A stretch of DNA of 29,861 nucleotides from assembly GCA_038245725.1 (NCBI GenBank), contig JBBRSD010000014.1, positions 1-29,861 of the forward strand, read 5' to 3'. The DNA is from JBBRSD01 sp038245725 (GTDB lineage Bacteria; Actinomycetota; Coriobacteriia; Anaerosomatales; JAAXUF01). Positions 16,450-24,483 of the stretch are shown piece after piece. The notes beneath the pieces are model-generated. The model saw nothing but the letters and a program-made list of their open reading frames with translations. It was not told the origin of the DNA and made no database searches. The translations under genes were made by a program, and so were the position numbers. Within the stretch, counting starts at the first letter, position 1; each line of letters begins with the position of its first letter.

Positions 16450-17174
16450 TACACCTCCGGAGGTGATTCCTGCTCGCGAACGACGAGTCGCTGGAACGCT
16501 TCCCGCCGGTTGGACGCACCGAGAACATGGTAGGCGGCCTTGATTCGCGAGTTGACGGTGTTGACGCTCAGTCCCAGCTCGTCGGCGATCTCTTTGGCGG
16601 ACAGGCCCCACGTGCAGTAGAGATCCATCGTCTTGCGGATGCTCTCGGTGAGCGCTTCGTAGCGTCCGCGATCGGTCATGACTTCGGTCGCGTACGAGTA
16701 CAGGCCGGCCATCGTCTCCTGGATCTTCAGGGCGACCGACGGGGTGACGACGAAGCGGCCCTCGGCCACATGGGCGATGGCACCGGCGATGCCGTCGGTG
16801 GATTCGTTCTTCCACACATATCCGTCAGCGCCGGCACGGATCGCTGCGAGGATCGTGTCCTCGTCGTGAAAGACCGACGTCATGAGAACGCGCGCCTGAG
16901 GCGCCAGTTCCTTCACCACACTCACGGCGTCGATGCCAGCGCGGTCGCCCTCGGCGAGCCGGATGTCGAGCAGCACAACGTCGGGCGGGGGTTCCGAGCG
17001 ATCTTCTCGGAGGAGGCCGACAGCTTCGTCGGTCGAGGATGCGGCGCCCCAGACGCGAGTTCGGGCGTCCTTGGAGAGCAGCATGCGCATCGCTTCGCGC
17101 GCATAGTAATCATCATCGACCACCAGAACATTCACTCGCTCGTCAACCATTGCGCCCCCAGAGAAACCCTGCAT
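16449..17174 (-). CDS. Response regulator, REC plus LuxR/NarL-type helix-turn-helix
   Basis: 241 residues from ATG 17174. Residues 13-135 form a receiver with the acidic triad Asp20-22, phospho-acceptor Asp70 in VVLLDIRL and Lys in YVWKNES. A long linker (about 140-180) precedes the C-terminal helix-turn-helix, recognisable from WGLSAKEIADELGLSVNTV followed by SRIKAAYHVLGASNRREA. The usual final LxxR is replaced by the FQRLVV end, so the DNA-binding domain is slightly divergent. ATG 17150 (after GGGGGC) is an alternative start and would remove eight residues that have no family counterpart. It is coupled to the downstream kinase by a one-base overlap. Likely targets are its own divergent intergenic region and the multihaem cytochrome gene; this is inference. 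Confidence 0.9.
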   Translation of the reverse strand: MQGFSGGAMVDERVNVLVVDDDYYAREAMRMLLSKDARTRVWGAASSTDEAVGLLREDRSEPPPDVVLLDIRLAEGDRAGIDAVSVVKELAPQARVLMTSVFHDEDTILAAIRAGADGYVWKNESTDGIAGAIAHVAEGRFVVTPSVALKIQETMAGLYSYATEVMTDRGRYEALTESIRKTMDLYCTWGLSAKEIADELGLSVNTVNSRIKAAYHVLGASNRREAFQRLVVREQESPPEV

Positions 17175-17203
17175 CGGTATGAATTCACCTCATGATAGGG
17201 CGT

Positions 17204-17229
17204 GCGGGATGCGCGGTGCCATATCCCGC
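17204..17229. promoter_or_regulatory. Inverted repeat in the divergent promoter region, possible operator
   Basis: Arms gcgggat and atcccgc (7 bp each) are separated by 12 bases. It lies 30 bases upstream of the response regulator and about 180 bases upstream of the divergent small gene. A second, weaker pair, GAGTG...CACTC, lies about 17275-17298. Either could be a binding site for the adjacent LuxR-type regulator. Confidence 0.35.
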
Positions 17230-17405
17230 CTGCCAAGGGCGGACAATCGGCGGCTGGCGCGGCGCGCTCGTTGAGTGCGATAGCTCACAATCACTCCACA
17301 CCGCTGCTATCAACCCCCCGCGCGCCAGTGCCGATGAAGGTGACGAAGCATGTTCGCCGTCATTTCGCCGCCGACGCGATGACGATCCGCTGCAGAGGAG
17401 ACGCT

Positions 17406-17849
17406 ATGAGGATTGCTGTCCTCGACAGTCCCAGAAGCTCGATCGGGCGCGATGTCGACTTCTCGCTAGGAGTCTTCACGGTCGACGGCTTGGGCGAGGT
17501 AAGCATCGACGACCTGCACGAGTTCGATGTCGCCGGCAACGTTCACTGGCTCTCGAAGGACGTTCGCTCGCTGGTCCTCGGCTATTCGCTTGAGGCTGGC
17601 TGCGCCACCGGCTCGGCTAACGACGGGGATCCGTCATCCGACGTCGAGACCGAGGTCGTCTACGTCCCGCCGCACCGCGTGGGCTCCCGGACCGAAGCCG
17701 AGCTGCGCACCATCGTCGCCGACATGATCGAACGCGGATGGTTGCTCGTGGAAGACAGCCGTATCGGTGCCGCCGGAGGTCACCTCATGTTCCAGCGCTC
17801 CGAACCGCTCGACCCGGCGCTGCTCCGATCGCTCTCGTTCGCGGGCTGA
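17406..17849 (+). CDS. Hypothetical protein, 147 residues
   Basis: I do not recognise a family. The start at ATG 17406 is supported by GAGGAG seven bases upstream; the frame continues further up but without coding character. The protein opens with a strand (MRIAVLDSP), is acidic overall and has no signal peptide or membrane helix. A central VHWLSKDVRSLVLGYSL segment and a C-terminal helix-strand-strand unit (ELRTIVADMIERGWLLVEDS, then GAAGGHLMFQRSE) suggest a small alpha/beta fold. The last part resembles the end of cytoplasmic DUF-type proteins in which a helix packs before a two-strand hairpin, but this is weak. It is divergent from the two-component system and convergent with the rhodanese (22 bases apart). 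Confidence 0.65.
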   Translation: MRIAVLDSPRSSIGRDVDFSLGVFTVDGLGEVSIDDLHEFDVAGNVHWLSKDVRSLVLGYSLEAGCATGSANDGDPSSDVETEVVYVPPHRVGSRTEAELRTIVADMIERGWLLVEDSRIGAAGGHLMFQRSEPLDPALLRSLSFAG

Positions 17850-17871
17850 CCCGCGAGGCACGCGCTCTCGG

Positions 17872-18186
17872 TTAGCGCTTCACCTTGCCGCGCCACATCT
17901 TCATGCCGCCCTTGACGCTGTAGGCCTCGCCGAAACCGAGCTTGCCGAGAAGCCCGGCCGCTCTCGCACTGCGGTGGCCGGCGGCGCAGATCAGGAACGT
18001 CTCGGCGGCAGGGTCGAGTTTGCCCGCGCGCTCGGAAAGCTGCCCGAGTGGGATGTTGACAGCGCCGGGCACGCGTCCGGTCGCGAACTCGAACGGCTCG
18101 CGTACGTCGATGATCACCGGCTTGCCGCTCTTGAGTTTGGTGGCCAGCTCATCGGTCGTGATCGTCTTGACGCCCCATCCGAACAT
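17872..18186 (-). CDS. Single-domain rhodanese (thiosulfate sulfurtransferase-like)
   Basis: 104 residues from ATG 18186, preceded by GGAAAGGGA; TTG 18210 is an in-frame alternative. The family landmarks are DVREPFEFATGRVPGAVNIP (27-46) and the active-site loop beginning at Cys67 (CAAGHRS), which is full length for a sulfurtransferase rather than a phosphatase. No signal peptide, so cytoplasmic. Such proteins carry persulfide sulfur on the catalytic cysteine and hand it to thiols or cyanide. Neighbouring genes do not reveal the pathway. Confidence 0.93.
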   Translation of the reverse strand: MFGWGVKTITTDELATKLKSGKPVIIDVREPFEFATGRVPGAVNIPLGQLSERAGKLDPAAETFLICAAGHRSARAAGLLGKLGFGEAYSVKGGMKMWRGKVKR

Positions 18187-18267
18187 GTGGTCCCTTTCCG
18201 TGCGGGTCAACGATTCTTCGCCGGTCCAGTGTGGCAGAGCGGCACGGCAGACGCCGCACCCTAGGCG

Positions 18268-21200
18268 CTACTCGGCGGTCGCCGGAGCCGGACTCGGCTG
18301 CACCGAGGCCTCGCCGCCACGACTGCCGCCATCGGAGTCGTCGTCGGGGCCGTCGCCCTCGGGCACCTCGTGACGCGCGCCGAGCAGCTTCTCGCGCCAC
18401 CCCTCGAGCAGAGCGTAGGCGACCGGCACCACGAGCAGCGTCAGCGCCGTCGACGTCGTGAGCCCGCCGATGACGATGACCGCGAGCGACTGGCTGATCA
18501 GCGCGCCCTGCGCGAAGCCCGACGCCAGCGGCACGAGCGCGAAGATGGTCGCGAGCGCCGTCATCAGGATTGGCCGCATGCGTGTCGCCCCGGCCTCCTT
18601 GAGCGCGTCGTTGATCGACGCGCCCTGCTCGCGTTTCTGCTGCACGAGCTCGACGAGCACGATCGCGTTCGTGACCACGATGCCGATGAGCATGAGCGCG
18701 CCGATCATCGCCGGGATGTCGAGCGGCAGCCTCATCACGAACAGCCCGAGCAAGCCACCGATGATTGCGAGCGGCAGCGCGAACATGATCGCGAGCGGCG
18801 CCACGGCCTCGCCGAAGGCGAGCACCATGACGAGGTAGACAGCGCCGATCGCGATGATCATCGCGACGCCCAGCTGGCTGAAGCTGTCGTTCATCTGCTG
18901 GGCCGTTCCGCCGACGTCGGTCTGGACGCCAGCGGGAAGCTTGACCGTCGCCACCTTCGCCTTCGCGGCTTTGATGACCGACCCGGTGTCTCGCGATGTG
19001 AGCGCCCCGCTGACCGAGGCATACTCGTCGCCGTCCTTCGTCAGCACCGCGACGGGGCTTCCCGTCTCGACTACCGAGGCGATCGTGTAGAGCTTCACCT
19101 TCTTGCCGAGCGGGGTGTCGAGCTCGATGTTCCTGATCTGACTGATGTCTTTGACCGTCGCCAGCTTGAGTGAGTAGAGGATCGGCGCGTCTTTGCCGTC
19201 GATCTTGACGGTGCCGAGGTTCTGCTCGGCGACGAGGCTTCGCACAGTGCCGGCGACCATCGCGGCGTTGAGGCCCTTCTTGGCGGCCTTCTTCTTATTG
19301 ACGGCAATCCCGATCTGCTTGCGCTCCTCGCCCAGGTTATTCGACACGTTCTCGAGGCCGGGCAGGCCTTGTAGCGCATCGGTGACCGCTTGGGCACCGG
19401 TGCGTATGTCGGCGAGGGATGTGCCCGTGACCACAACCTCGAGCGTCGAGTTCGAACCGGCGGCGGACTGCGCGTTGACGGTGATCTTCGCGTCAGGAGC
19501 GAGCGCCTTGAAGCTCGTTCGCATGTCGGCGACGACCTTACGTGTGTCGGCCTTGGCGTCGAGCTTCACGAACATCGCGCCGTGGTTCGTGCCGGTCACG
19601 CCCTTGGATAGGTCGAAGCCGCCGGCAGATCCTCCACTCGTGTCGTAGAGGAGTACCGCCTTCTCTTTGGCGAACTCGGATTCGATGGCGCGCATCGTCT
19701 TGTCGACCCTGGAGGCCTTCGTGCCCTCCGGGTACTCGACCGCGATGTTGACGTACTTCTCCTTGCTCTCCGGCACGAAGCCGGTGCCGATGAACGGGAT
19801 GAGCGCCAGCGAGCCCAGCAGCAGCAGGAACGCGCCGGCGAGGATAACCGGCTTGTGATCGAGTGCCCACCCGAGGCTGCGCTTGTACCACGCCGCGACC
19901 TTGCCCTCGCCGCGAGGCGCCCGCTTGACCTTCTGGCCCAGCAGGGTCCACTTCGCCATGAGCGGCACGATCGTGATCGCGACGGCGAGCGAGGCGAGGA
20001 GCGCGATTCCCACGGTGATGGCAAACGGCCGGAAGATCTTGCCGATGATCCCGGTGACGAGGCCCAGCGGCAGGAAGACCGCGACCGTGGTCAACGTCGA
20101 ACTCGTGATCGCCGAGGAGACCTCGGAGACCGCCTTGCGGATCGTCTCGGGAGTTCGAGGCTCACCCAGCGAGAGGTGCCGGTAGATATTCTCGATGACG
20201 ACGATGGAGTCGTCGACCACCCGGCCGATCGCCACGGTGAGTCCGCCGAGCGTCATGACGTTCAGGGTGACGCCGGTGAAACGCAGAGCCACGAGCGCGA
20301 TCATGACCGACATCGGGATCGACACGACCGCGATGATGGTCGAGCGCCAGTTGCGCAGGAACAGCAGGATGACGATGAACGCGAACAGCGCGCCGAGCTC
20401 GCCTTCGTGCATCATGCCGTCGACCGACGCGTTGATGCCCACCGATGCGTCGTAGGCGTAGTCGACCCTCGCCCCGGCCGGCAGATTCTTGCTGAGCTTC
20501 TCCATCTCCTTGCGGACTCCCGTGGAGACGTCGACCGTGTTCGCGTCCTGCGTCTTTACGATGTCGACGAGCACCCCCGGCCGGCCGTTGGCGCGGCTGC
20601 CGATCACGTCGCCCGGCCCGTACGTGACGTCCGCCACGTCCGAGAGCTTGACGAGCTTGATCTTCGAGGCCGAGCTGCCGCCCCCGATGCTCATCTTCGC
20701 GCTACCCGATCCGCCCGAACCGCCGCCTGCTCCGCCCGACGACGACCCGCCGCCGCTTGCGCCGCCGGAGCCCTTGAGGCTGGACAGCGATCCCTGCAGG
20801 CCGGAAACGGCCTGCTTCACGTAGCCGATCTGCGGGGCGAGCGCAGCGATCTGCGCACCCGTGCCCTTGATCGTCATGCTCGCTTCGATGGACGTCTGCT
20901 GCGCGACCGTTCGGTCGTGCTGGGAAGGCCCTCCCGCCGAGAACGTCGCCGGATCGCTCGCGATCGCTTCGGCCTTCGCGTACTGCGCATGTGCGGCGGC
21001 GTTGGCGGACGCCGCCTGGCTATACGGGATCTCCATTTGTACGAGCATCGCCTGGAGCTGCTGCAGACCGGCGACGCCCCCGAGGCCCTGGCCCAGAGTG
21101 CCCATGCCGGCGCCAAGCTGCCCCATACCCGCCCCGAGCTTGCCGATCGCCCCGCCGAGCGCCCCGAAGCCCTTGCCTATCGACGAGAACGCCGAGGTGA

Positions 21201-21960
21201 ACATCGACGTGCTGTCGGGGTAGACAGCGACCGAGAAGCTCTTGATGTCGTCCACGGTGCCCAGGGTGCCGGACACGCGAACCGGCTGGTTCACGTCGTT
21301 CACGTCGACCGACCCCACCGGGAACGACAGGTTGGCGGCCTGCAACTGCTGCGTGACTCCGGCAACAGTCAGCTTGTGTTTGCGCAGCTTTTTGGCGTCG
21401 AACTTGATGCGGACCGCGTTCTCGTAGTCGCTCGCGATGCTCGCTTCGCCCACGCCCGCTACCGACGTGAGCGCCGGCACGATCGTGTCGCGCGCGTATG
21501 CCCTCAGCTGGGCCTCGGAAGACTTGCCCCCGCTGACCGACAGCTTGAGGATCGGCGCCGATCCGAAGCTGATGCGCTTGATCTGTGGCGCCACCGCATT
21601 CTCGGGCAACTTCACGCCCTCGATCGCCTTCTTGACGTTCTGCTCGGCCTTGTCCATGTCCGCCGAGAACGAGAACTGGGTGACGACCGCCGAGACCGAG
21701 TCGGCCGAGTCCGACTGGACCTTCTCGACACCATCCACCCCGTTGAGCGCCTGCTCCATAGGCTTGGTGATGTTCGTGTAGACGTCGTTTGGGGCGGCCC
21801 CGGGATACGGCGTGACGACAGCGATGACGGGGATGTTGATATCCGGCATCGTCTCGCGTTTGAGTTGCGACGCCGAGTAGATACCTCCTGCGACGAGAAG
21901 CAGCGCGACGATGACGATCGCTGCGGCATTCTTGAGTGCGAAGCGGGTGATGCGGTCCAC
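18268..21960 (-). CDS. RND-family efflux transporter (AcrB/HAE1-like) with a large docking-hairpin insertion
   Basis: 1230 residues from GTG 21960, chosen for AAAGGA upstream; ATG 21978 is possible. The protein has the duplicated RND plan. The first helix is at 10-30, the first porter loop runs to about 515, helices 2-6 and a charged loop follow, then the second porter loop and the last helices near 1050-1190. The proton-relay pair is present as VVDDSIVVIENIY (about 581-593). The C-terminus is acidic, then Pro/Ala-rich. Between SFSVAVYPD (about 241-249) and KIKLVKLSDVADV (about 433-445), AcrB-type proteins have a short hairpin; here there are about 185 residues rich in Gly, Ala and Ser. The gene is downstream of a MarR regulator (108 bases) that probably controls it. 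No membrane-fusion or TolC-type gene is nearby. Substrate unknown. Confidence 0.93.
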   Translation of the reverse strand: MDRITRFALKNAAAIVIVALLLVAGGIYSASQLKRETMPDINIPVIAVVTPYPGAAPNDVYTNITKPMEQALNGVDGVEKVQSDSADSVSAVVTQFSFSADMDKAEQNVKKAIEGVKLPENAVAPQIKRISFGSAPILKLSVSGGKSSEAQLRAYARDTIVPALTSVAGVGEASIASDYENAVRIKFDAKKLRKHKLTVAGVTQQLQAANLSFPVGSVDVNDVNQPVRVSGTLGTVDDIKSFSVAVYPDSTSMFTSAFSSIGKGFGALGGAIGKLGAGMGQLGAGMGTLGQGLGGVAGLQQLQAMLVQMEIPYSQAASANAAAHAQYAKAEAIASDPATFSAGGPSQHDRTVAQQTSIEASMTIKGTGAQIAALAPQIGYVKQAVSGLQGSLSSLKGSGGASGGGSSSGGAGGGSGGSGSAKMSIGGGSSASKIKLVKLSDVADVTYGPGDVIGSRANGRPGVLVDIVKTQDANTVDVSTGVRKEMEKLSKNLPAGARVDYAYDASVGINASVDGMMHEGELGALFAFIVILLFLRNWRSTIIAVVSIPMSVMIALVALRFTGVTLNVMTLGGLTVAIGRVVDDSIVVIENIYRHLSLGEPRTPETIRKAVSEVSSAITSSTLTTVAVFLPLGLVTGIIGKIFRPFAITVGIALLASLAVAITIVPLMAKWTLLGQKVKRAPRGEGKVAAWYKRSLGWALDHKPVILAGAFLLLLGSLALIPFIGTGFVPESKEKYVNIAVEYPEGTKASRVDKTMRAIESEFAKEKAVLLYDTSGGSAGGFDLSKGVTGTNHGAMFVKLDAKADTRKVVADMRTSFKALAPDAKITVNAQSAAGSNSTLEVVVTGTSLADIRTGAQAVTDALQGLPGLENVSNNLGEERKQIGIAVNKKKAAKKGLNAAMVAGTVRSLVAEQNLGTVKIDGKDAPILYSLKLATVKDISQIRNIELDTPLGKKVKLYTIASVVETGSPVAVLTKDGDEYASVSGALTSRDTGSVIKAAKAKVATVKLPAGVQTDVGGTAQQMNDSFSQLGVAMIIAIGAVYLVMVLAFGEAVAPLAIMFALPLAIIGGLLGLFVMRLPLDIPAMIGALMLIGIVVTNAIVLVELVQQKREQGASINDALKEAGATRMRPILMTALATIFALVPLASGFAQGALISQSLAVIVIGGLTTSTALTLLVVPVAYALLEGWREKLLGARHEVPEGDGPDDDSDGGSRGGEASVQPSPAPATAE

Positions 21961-22068
21961 GTGCGGTCTTCCTTTCATGGAGCGTCTGCCGTCAAACGGG
22001 CGAACGCGTAGCAACCTGTGCGGCGCAACACCGCAGATCTCGGGTGGACGCGGAGGCAGCGGCCTCGG

Positions 22069-22551
22069 CTATATCTGGTTCGAGGTCAGCGCCCCGATGA
22101 GCTTGTGATGGATGTCGATCAACTTGCGAATGTCTTCTTCCGAGAGCACCGCGAAGTAGCGTCGCATCAACGCGCGGTGACGTGTCTCCGCCTCGTGCAG
22201 CGCATCGAGCCCCGCCGAGGTGGGCGTCACGAGGGTCACACGCCGGTCGGACGTGTCGACCGTGCGCACCACGTAGCCCTCGCGCTCGAGCGAGGCGACC
22301 GCCGCGGAGGCTGCGGGTGGCTTGATCGCGAGCAACGCCGCGACCTCGCTCATCTTCACCGCCCCCTGCATTTCCATTGCGCGCAGCAGCAGTGCCTGCG
22401 GCATGGTGACGGTCTCCGGGCAACACTCCGGACCAAAGTGCCGAGACGCCATGATGCGACCCATGCGCACGAGGACGTTGTCGAGCTCATCGAGGAGCGC
22501 GTCGTCGTGCTCGTTGAGCGTGAGTTTTATTTCGTTCTTCGAAGTATTCAC
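22069..22551 (-). CDS. MarR-family transcriptional regulator
   Basis: 160 residues from GTG 22551. The start is set by a promoter whose predicted transcript would begin at or next to this codon. The winged helix is clear: KMSEVAALLAIKPPAASAAVASLEREGYV as the helix-turn-helix, then VDTSDRRVTLVTPTSAG as the wing with the family's DRR. Helices at both ends would form the dimer. A vicinal pair Cys43-Cys44 (PECCPE) in the N-terminal helical part could serve redox or metal sensing; that is inference. It lies directly upstream of the RND exporter on the same strand, the usual arrangement for a repressor of its own efflux operon. It is divergent from the Ser/Thr kinase operon, with 150 bases between the two starts. 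Confidence 0.92.
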   Translation of the reverse strand: MNTSKNEIKLTLNEHDDALLDELDNVLVRMGRIMASRHFGPECCPETVTMPQALLLRAMEMQGAVKMSEVAALLAIKPPAASAAVASLEREGYVVRTVDTSDRRVTLVTPTSAGLDALHEAETRHRALMRRYFAVLSEEDIRKLIDIHHKLIGALTSNQI

Positions 22552-22558
22552 GCATCGA

Positions 22559-22587
22559 ACCATAATCACTGGTGCCGAGGAGGTCAA
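22559..22587 (-). promoter_or_regulatory. Sigma70-type promoter of marR/RND, giving a leaderless transcript
   Basis: On the minus strand TTGACC (complement of 22582-22587) and TATGGT (complement of 22559-22564) are separated by exactly 17 bases. Seven bases after the -10 box comes GTG 22551, so the predicted transcription start coincides with the start codon. No Shine-Dalgarno sequence precedes that GTG. Confidence 0.7.
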
Positions 22588-22701
22588 GCGCCACCGCCCC
22601 GTTGCGCGACGTCTCATTCGCGACAGCGACCACCCCACTGTCAGGCCTCTCGGCTAGAATGGGCGCGGACGCCTCGGCGACCCGACACCTACGGGAGGCT
22701 C

Positions 22702-24483
22702 GTGGAGCAGCAGCTCATCTTGGACCGCTACCGCCCGCTCTCCGAACTCGGCGAAGGCGGCTTCTCCACCGTCGTGCTCGCATGGGACACGCGCATGCAG
22801 CGCCGGGTCGCGATCAAGCGCATGGCGTTTCCCGTCGGCCGCAACGGCAAGCCGCTCGCAGACCCTCCCGGGCTTGCCGAGGCACGCACCGCGGCGATGC
22901 TCAACCACCCCGCGATCGTCACCGTCTTCGACTTCGAGACCGATGCCGACGAGGCGTTCCTCATCATGGAGCACGTCGACGGCGCAAGCCTCGAGCGTAT
23001 CCTCGACGACCTCGGCGGCCCGCTCGACCTCGACGAGACCGCTGTCGTGTTTTGCGCCGTCGCCGACGCGCTCGACTTCGCCCACGACAACGGCGTCCTG
23101 CACCTCGATATCAAGCCCGCGAACGTGCTTGTCACGCGAGACGGCCGCGTCAAGGTTGCGGACTTCGGACTCGCGGAGCTCTCCTCGGCGTTGGGGCACG
23201 GCGCGGGCGCGGGCGGAACGATCGGCTACATGCCGCTCGAGCAGCTCGAGGGCCAGCGCGTAAGTGAGGCCACAGACGAGTGGGCGCTCGCGGCGCTCAC
23301 GTTCGAGTGCCTCACGGCGACCAACCCGTTCGACGACGATACCGTCGAGGCTGCCATCGTGCGCCTCGAGACGCTCGATCCGCCGTTGCCCAGCGAGCTC
23401 GAGGCCACCGTCCCGCACGCAATCGACGACGTGCTCATCGCCGCGCTCGGACCGAGGCCGACCGACCGCTACCCCACCGTCGCGGCGTTCGCCGACGCGC
23501 TCGAGTGCCATCTCGGCGACCGGGAGTTTGGCCGCGATTCGCTCGCCGAGACGGTCGAGGCGTACGCCGTCGACGACTCCGACGACGTGCGGCCCGGCCT
23601 GTACGAGGTCGGGATGTGGGACCGGCTACGAGGGCCGCTCGGCGCGTTTCTGCTGCGCGGTGTGGCTGCCGTCGAGTCGGGATGGCTCGCGTGGATCGGC
23701 CTTACGGCGATACATCTGGACCGCGCGGGCGTGCTCGGGGCGACGGCGCTCATAATGCTGGCGGGCGCGCTTGCGCCGTCGCTTGGCACGGGGCTCGGCA
23801 TCGGGGCGTTCGCCGTCGGCCTCTTCGCGAGCGGCGCCTGGGTGCTCGGCACGCTTCTCTCCGCAGCTGCCGGCGTGTGGTGGTGGTTCGTCGCTCGCAG
23901 AAGGTCGGGTGCGGCCGTCATCCCACTCGCGGCGCCCGCGCTCGGTGTCGCGCATCTCGCGCCGGCCGCACCGCTGCTCGCCGGGTTCTCACTGCCGCCG
24001 CTCGCAGCGGCCGTGAGCGGACTCGTGGGCGGCGTGCTCTCCGTGCTCGCGTCGGCGGCGTCGTTCGTCTCGGCGCCGTACGGCTCGGTCGACCCGCGCA
24101 TCTTCGTCGATCTCGCGCGCGCTCCGCTCTTCGCGGCAAGCGCTCGCGCGGCGTTCCTCAACCCGGCGACCTACATCGTGCTGCTGGGCTGGGCCCTCTC
24201 GGCAGCGGTGATGTCGTGGCTGTGCCGGCGGGCTTCTCGGCTGTTCGCGGTGATCGGCGCGATCGTGGCGTCGGCGGTTCTGGGCGGCTCGTACGTGCTG
24301 GCGGACAATGCGGCGGGCGCTCTGGGCAACGGCTCGGTGTGGGTGAACACCAACCTCGTCGCTTCGATCGCCGGGTCACTTACAATGGTGCTGCTGGTCG
24401 TTGCCCTTGGAGCGCCAGTGCGTTCGGAAGCCGACGGCGAGCCGGAGCAGTCGTCGCCATGGCAGGACGAAGGGGTCGCGTGA
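22702..24483 (+). CDS. Hanks-type Ser/Thr protein kinase with C-terminal polytopic membrane domain
   Basis: 593 residues from GTG 22702 (GGGAGG four bases upstream). Kinase domain, residues 8-270: glycine loop GEGGFSTV, Lys39 in VAIK, Glu60, catalytic loop HLDIKPAN with Asp136 and Asn141, and DFG at 154-156. It is a non-RD kinase (HLD instead of HRD). The APE-type motif at the end of the activation segment reads MPLEQ (177-181). All phosphotransfer residues are kept, so it is probably active. An acidic juxtamembrane stretch (280-300) leads to several hydrophobic helices (about 310-580), unlike PknB, which has one helix and PASTA repeats. It is first in an operon, overlapping the next gene by four bases (GTGA), so it probably phosphorylates substrates read by the FHA proteins. 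Confidence 0.9.
   Translation: MEQQLILDRYRPLSELGEGGFSTVVLAWDTRMQRRVAIKRMAFPVGRNGKPLADPPGLAEARTAAMLNHPAIVTVFDFETDADEAFLIMEHVDGASLERILDDLGGPLDLDETAVVFCAVADALDFAHDNGVLHLDIKPANVLVTRDGRVKVADFGLAELSSALGHGAGAGGTIGYMPLEQLEGQRVSEATDEWALAALTFECLTATNPFDDDTVEAAIVRLETLDPPLPSELEATVPHAIDDVLIAALGPRPTDRYPTVAAFADALECHLGDREFGRDSLAETVEAYAVDDSDDVRPGLYEVGMWDRLRGPLGAFLLRGVAAVESGWLAWIGLTAIHLDRAGVLGATALIMLAGALAPSLGTGLGIGAFAVGLFASGAWVLGTLLSAAAGVWWWFVARRRSGAAVIPLAAPALGVAHLAPAAPLLAGFSLPPLAAAVSGLVGGVLSVLASAASFVSAPYGSVDPRIFVDLARAPLFAASARAAFLNPATYIVLLGWALSAAVMSWLCRRASRLFAVIGAIVASAVLGGSYVLADNAAGALGNGSVWVNTNLVASIAGSLTMVLLVVALGAPVRSEADGEPEQSSPWQDEGVA

Noticed and set aside
17202..17405. Upstream extension of the small gene to ATG 17202, giving 215 residues
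   Set aside because: The added 68 residues have non-coding composition and no ribosome site, and they overlap the divergent promoter region. ATG 17406 has GAGGAG.
19855..22011. A 718-codon plus-strand frame opposite the RND transporter
   Set aside because: Low-complexity Arg/Asp/His-rich antisense shadow; the minus-strand RND protein is unambiguous.
18268..22014. Mobile elements or CRISPR near the RND and MarR genes
   Set aside because: No transposase, integrase, terminal inverted repeats or repeat-spacer pattern was found here or elsewhere in the window.
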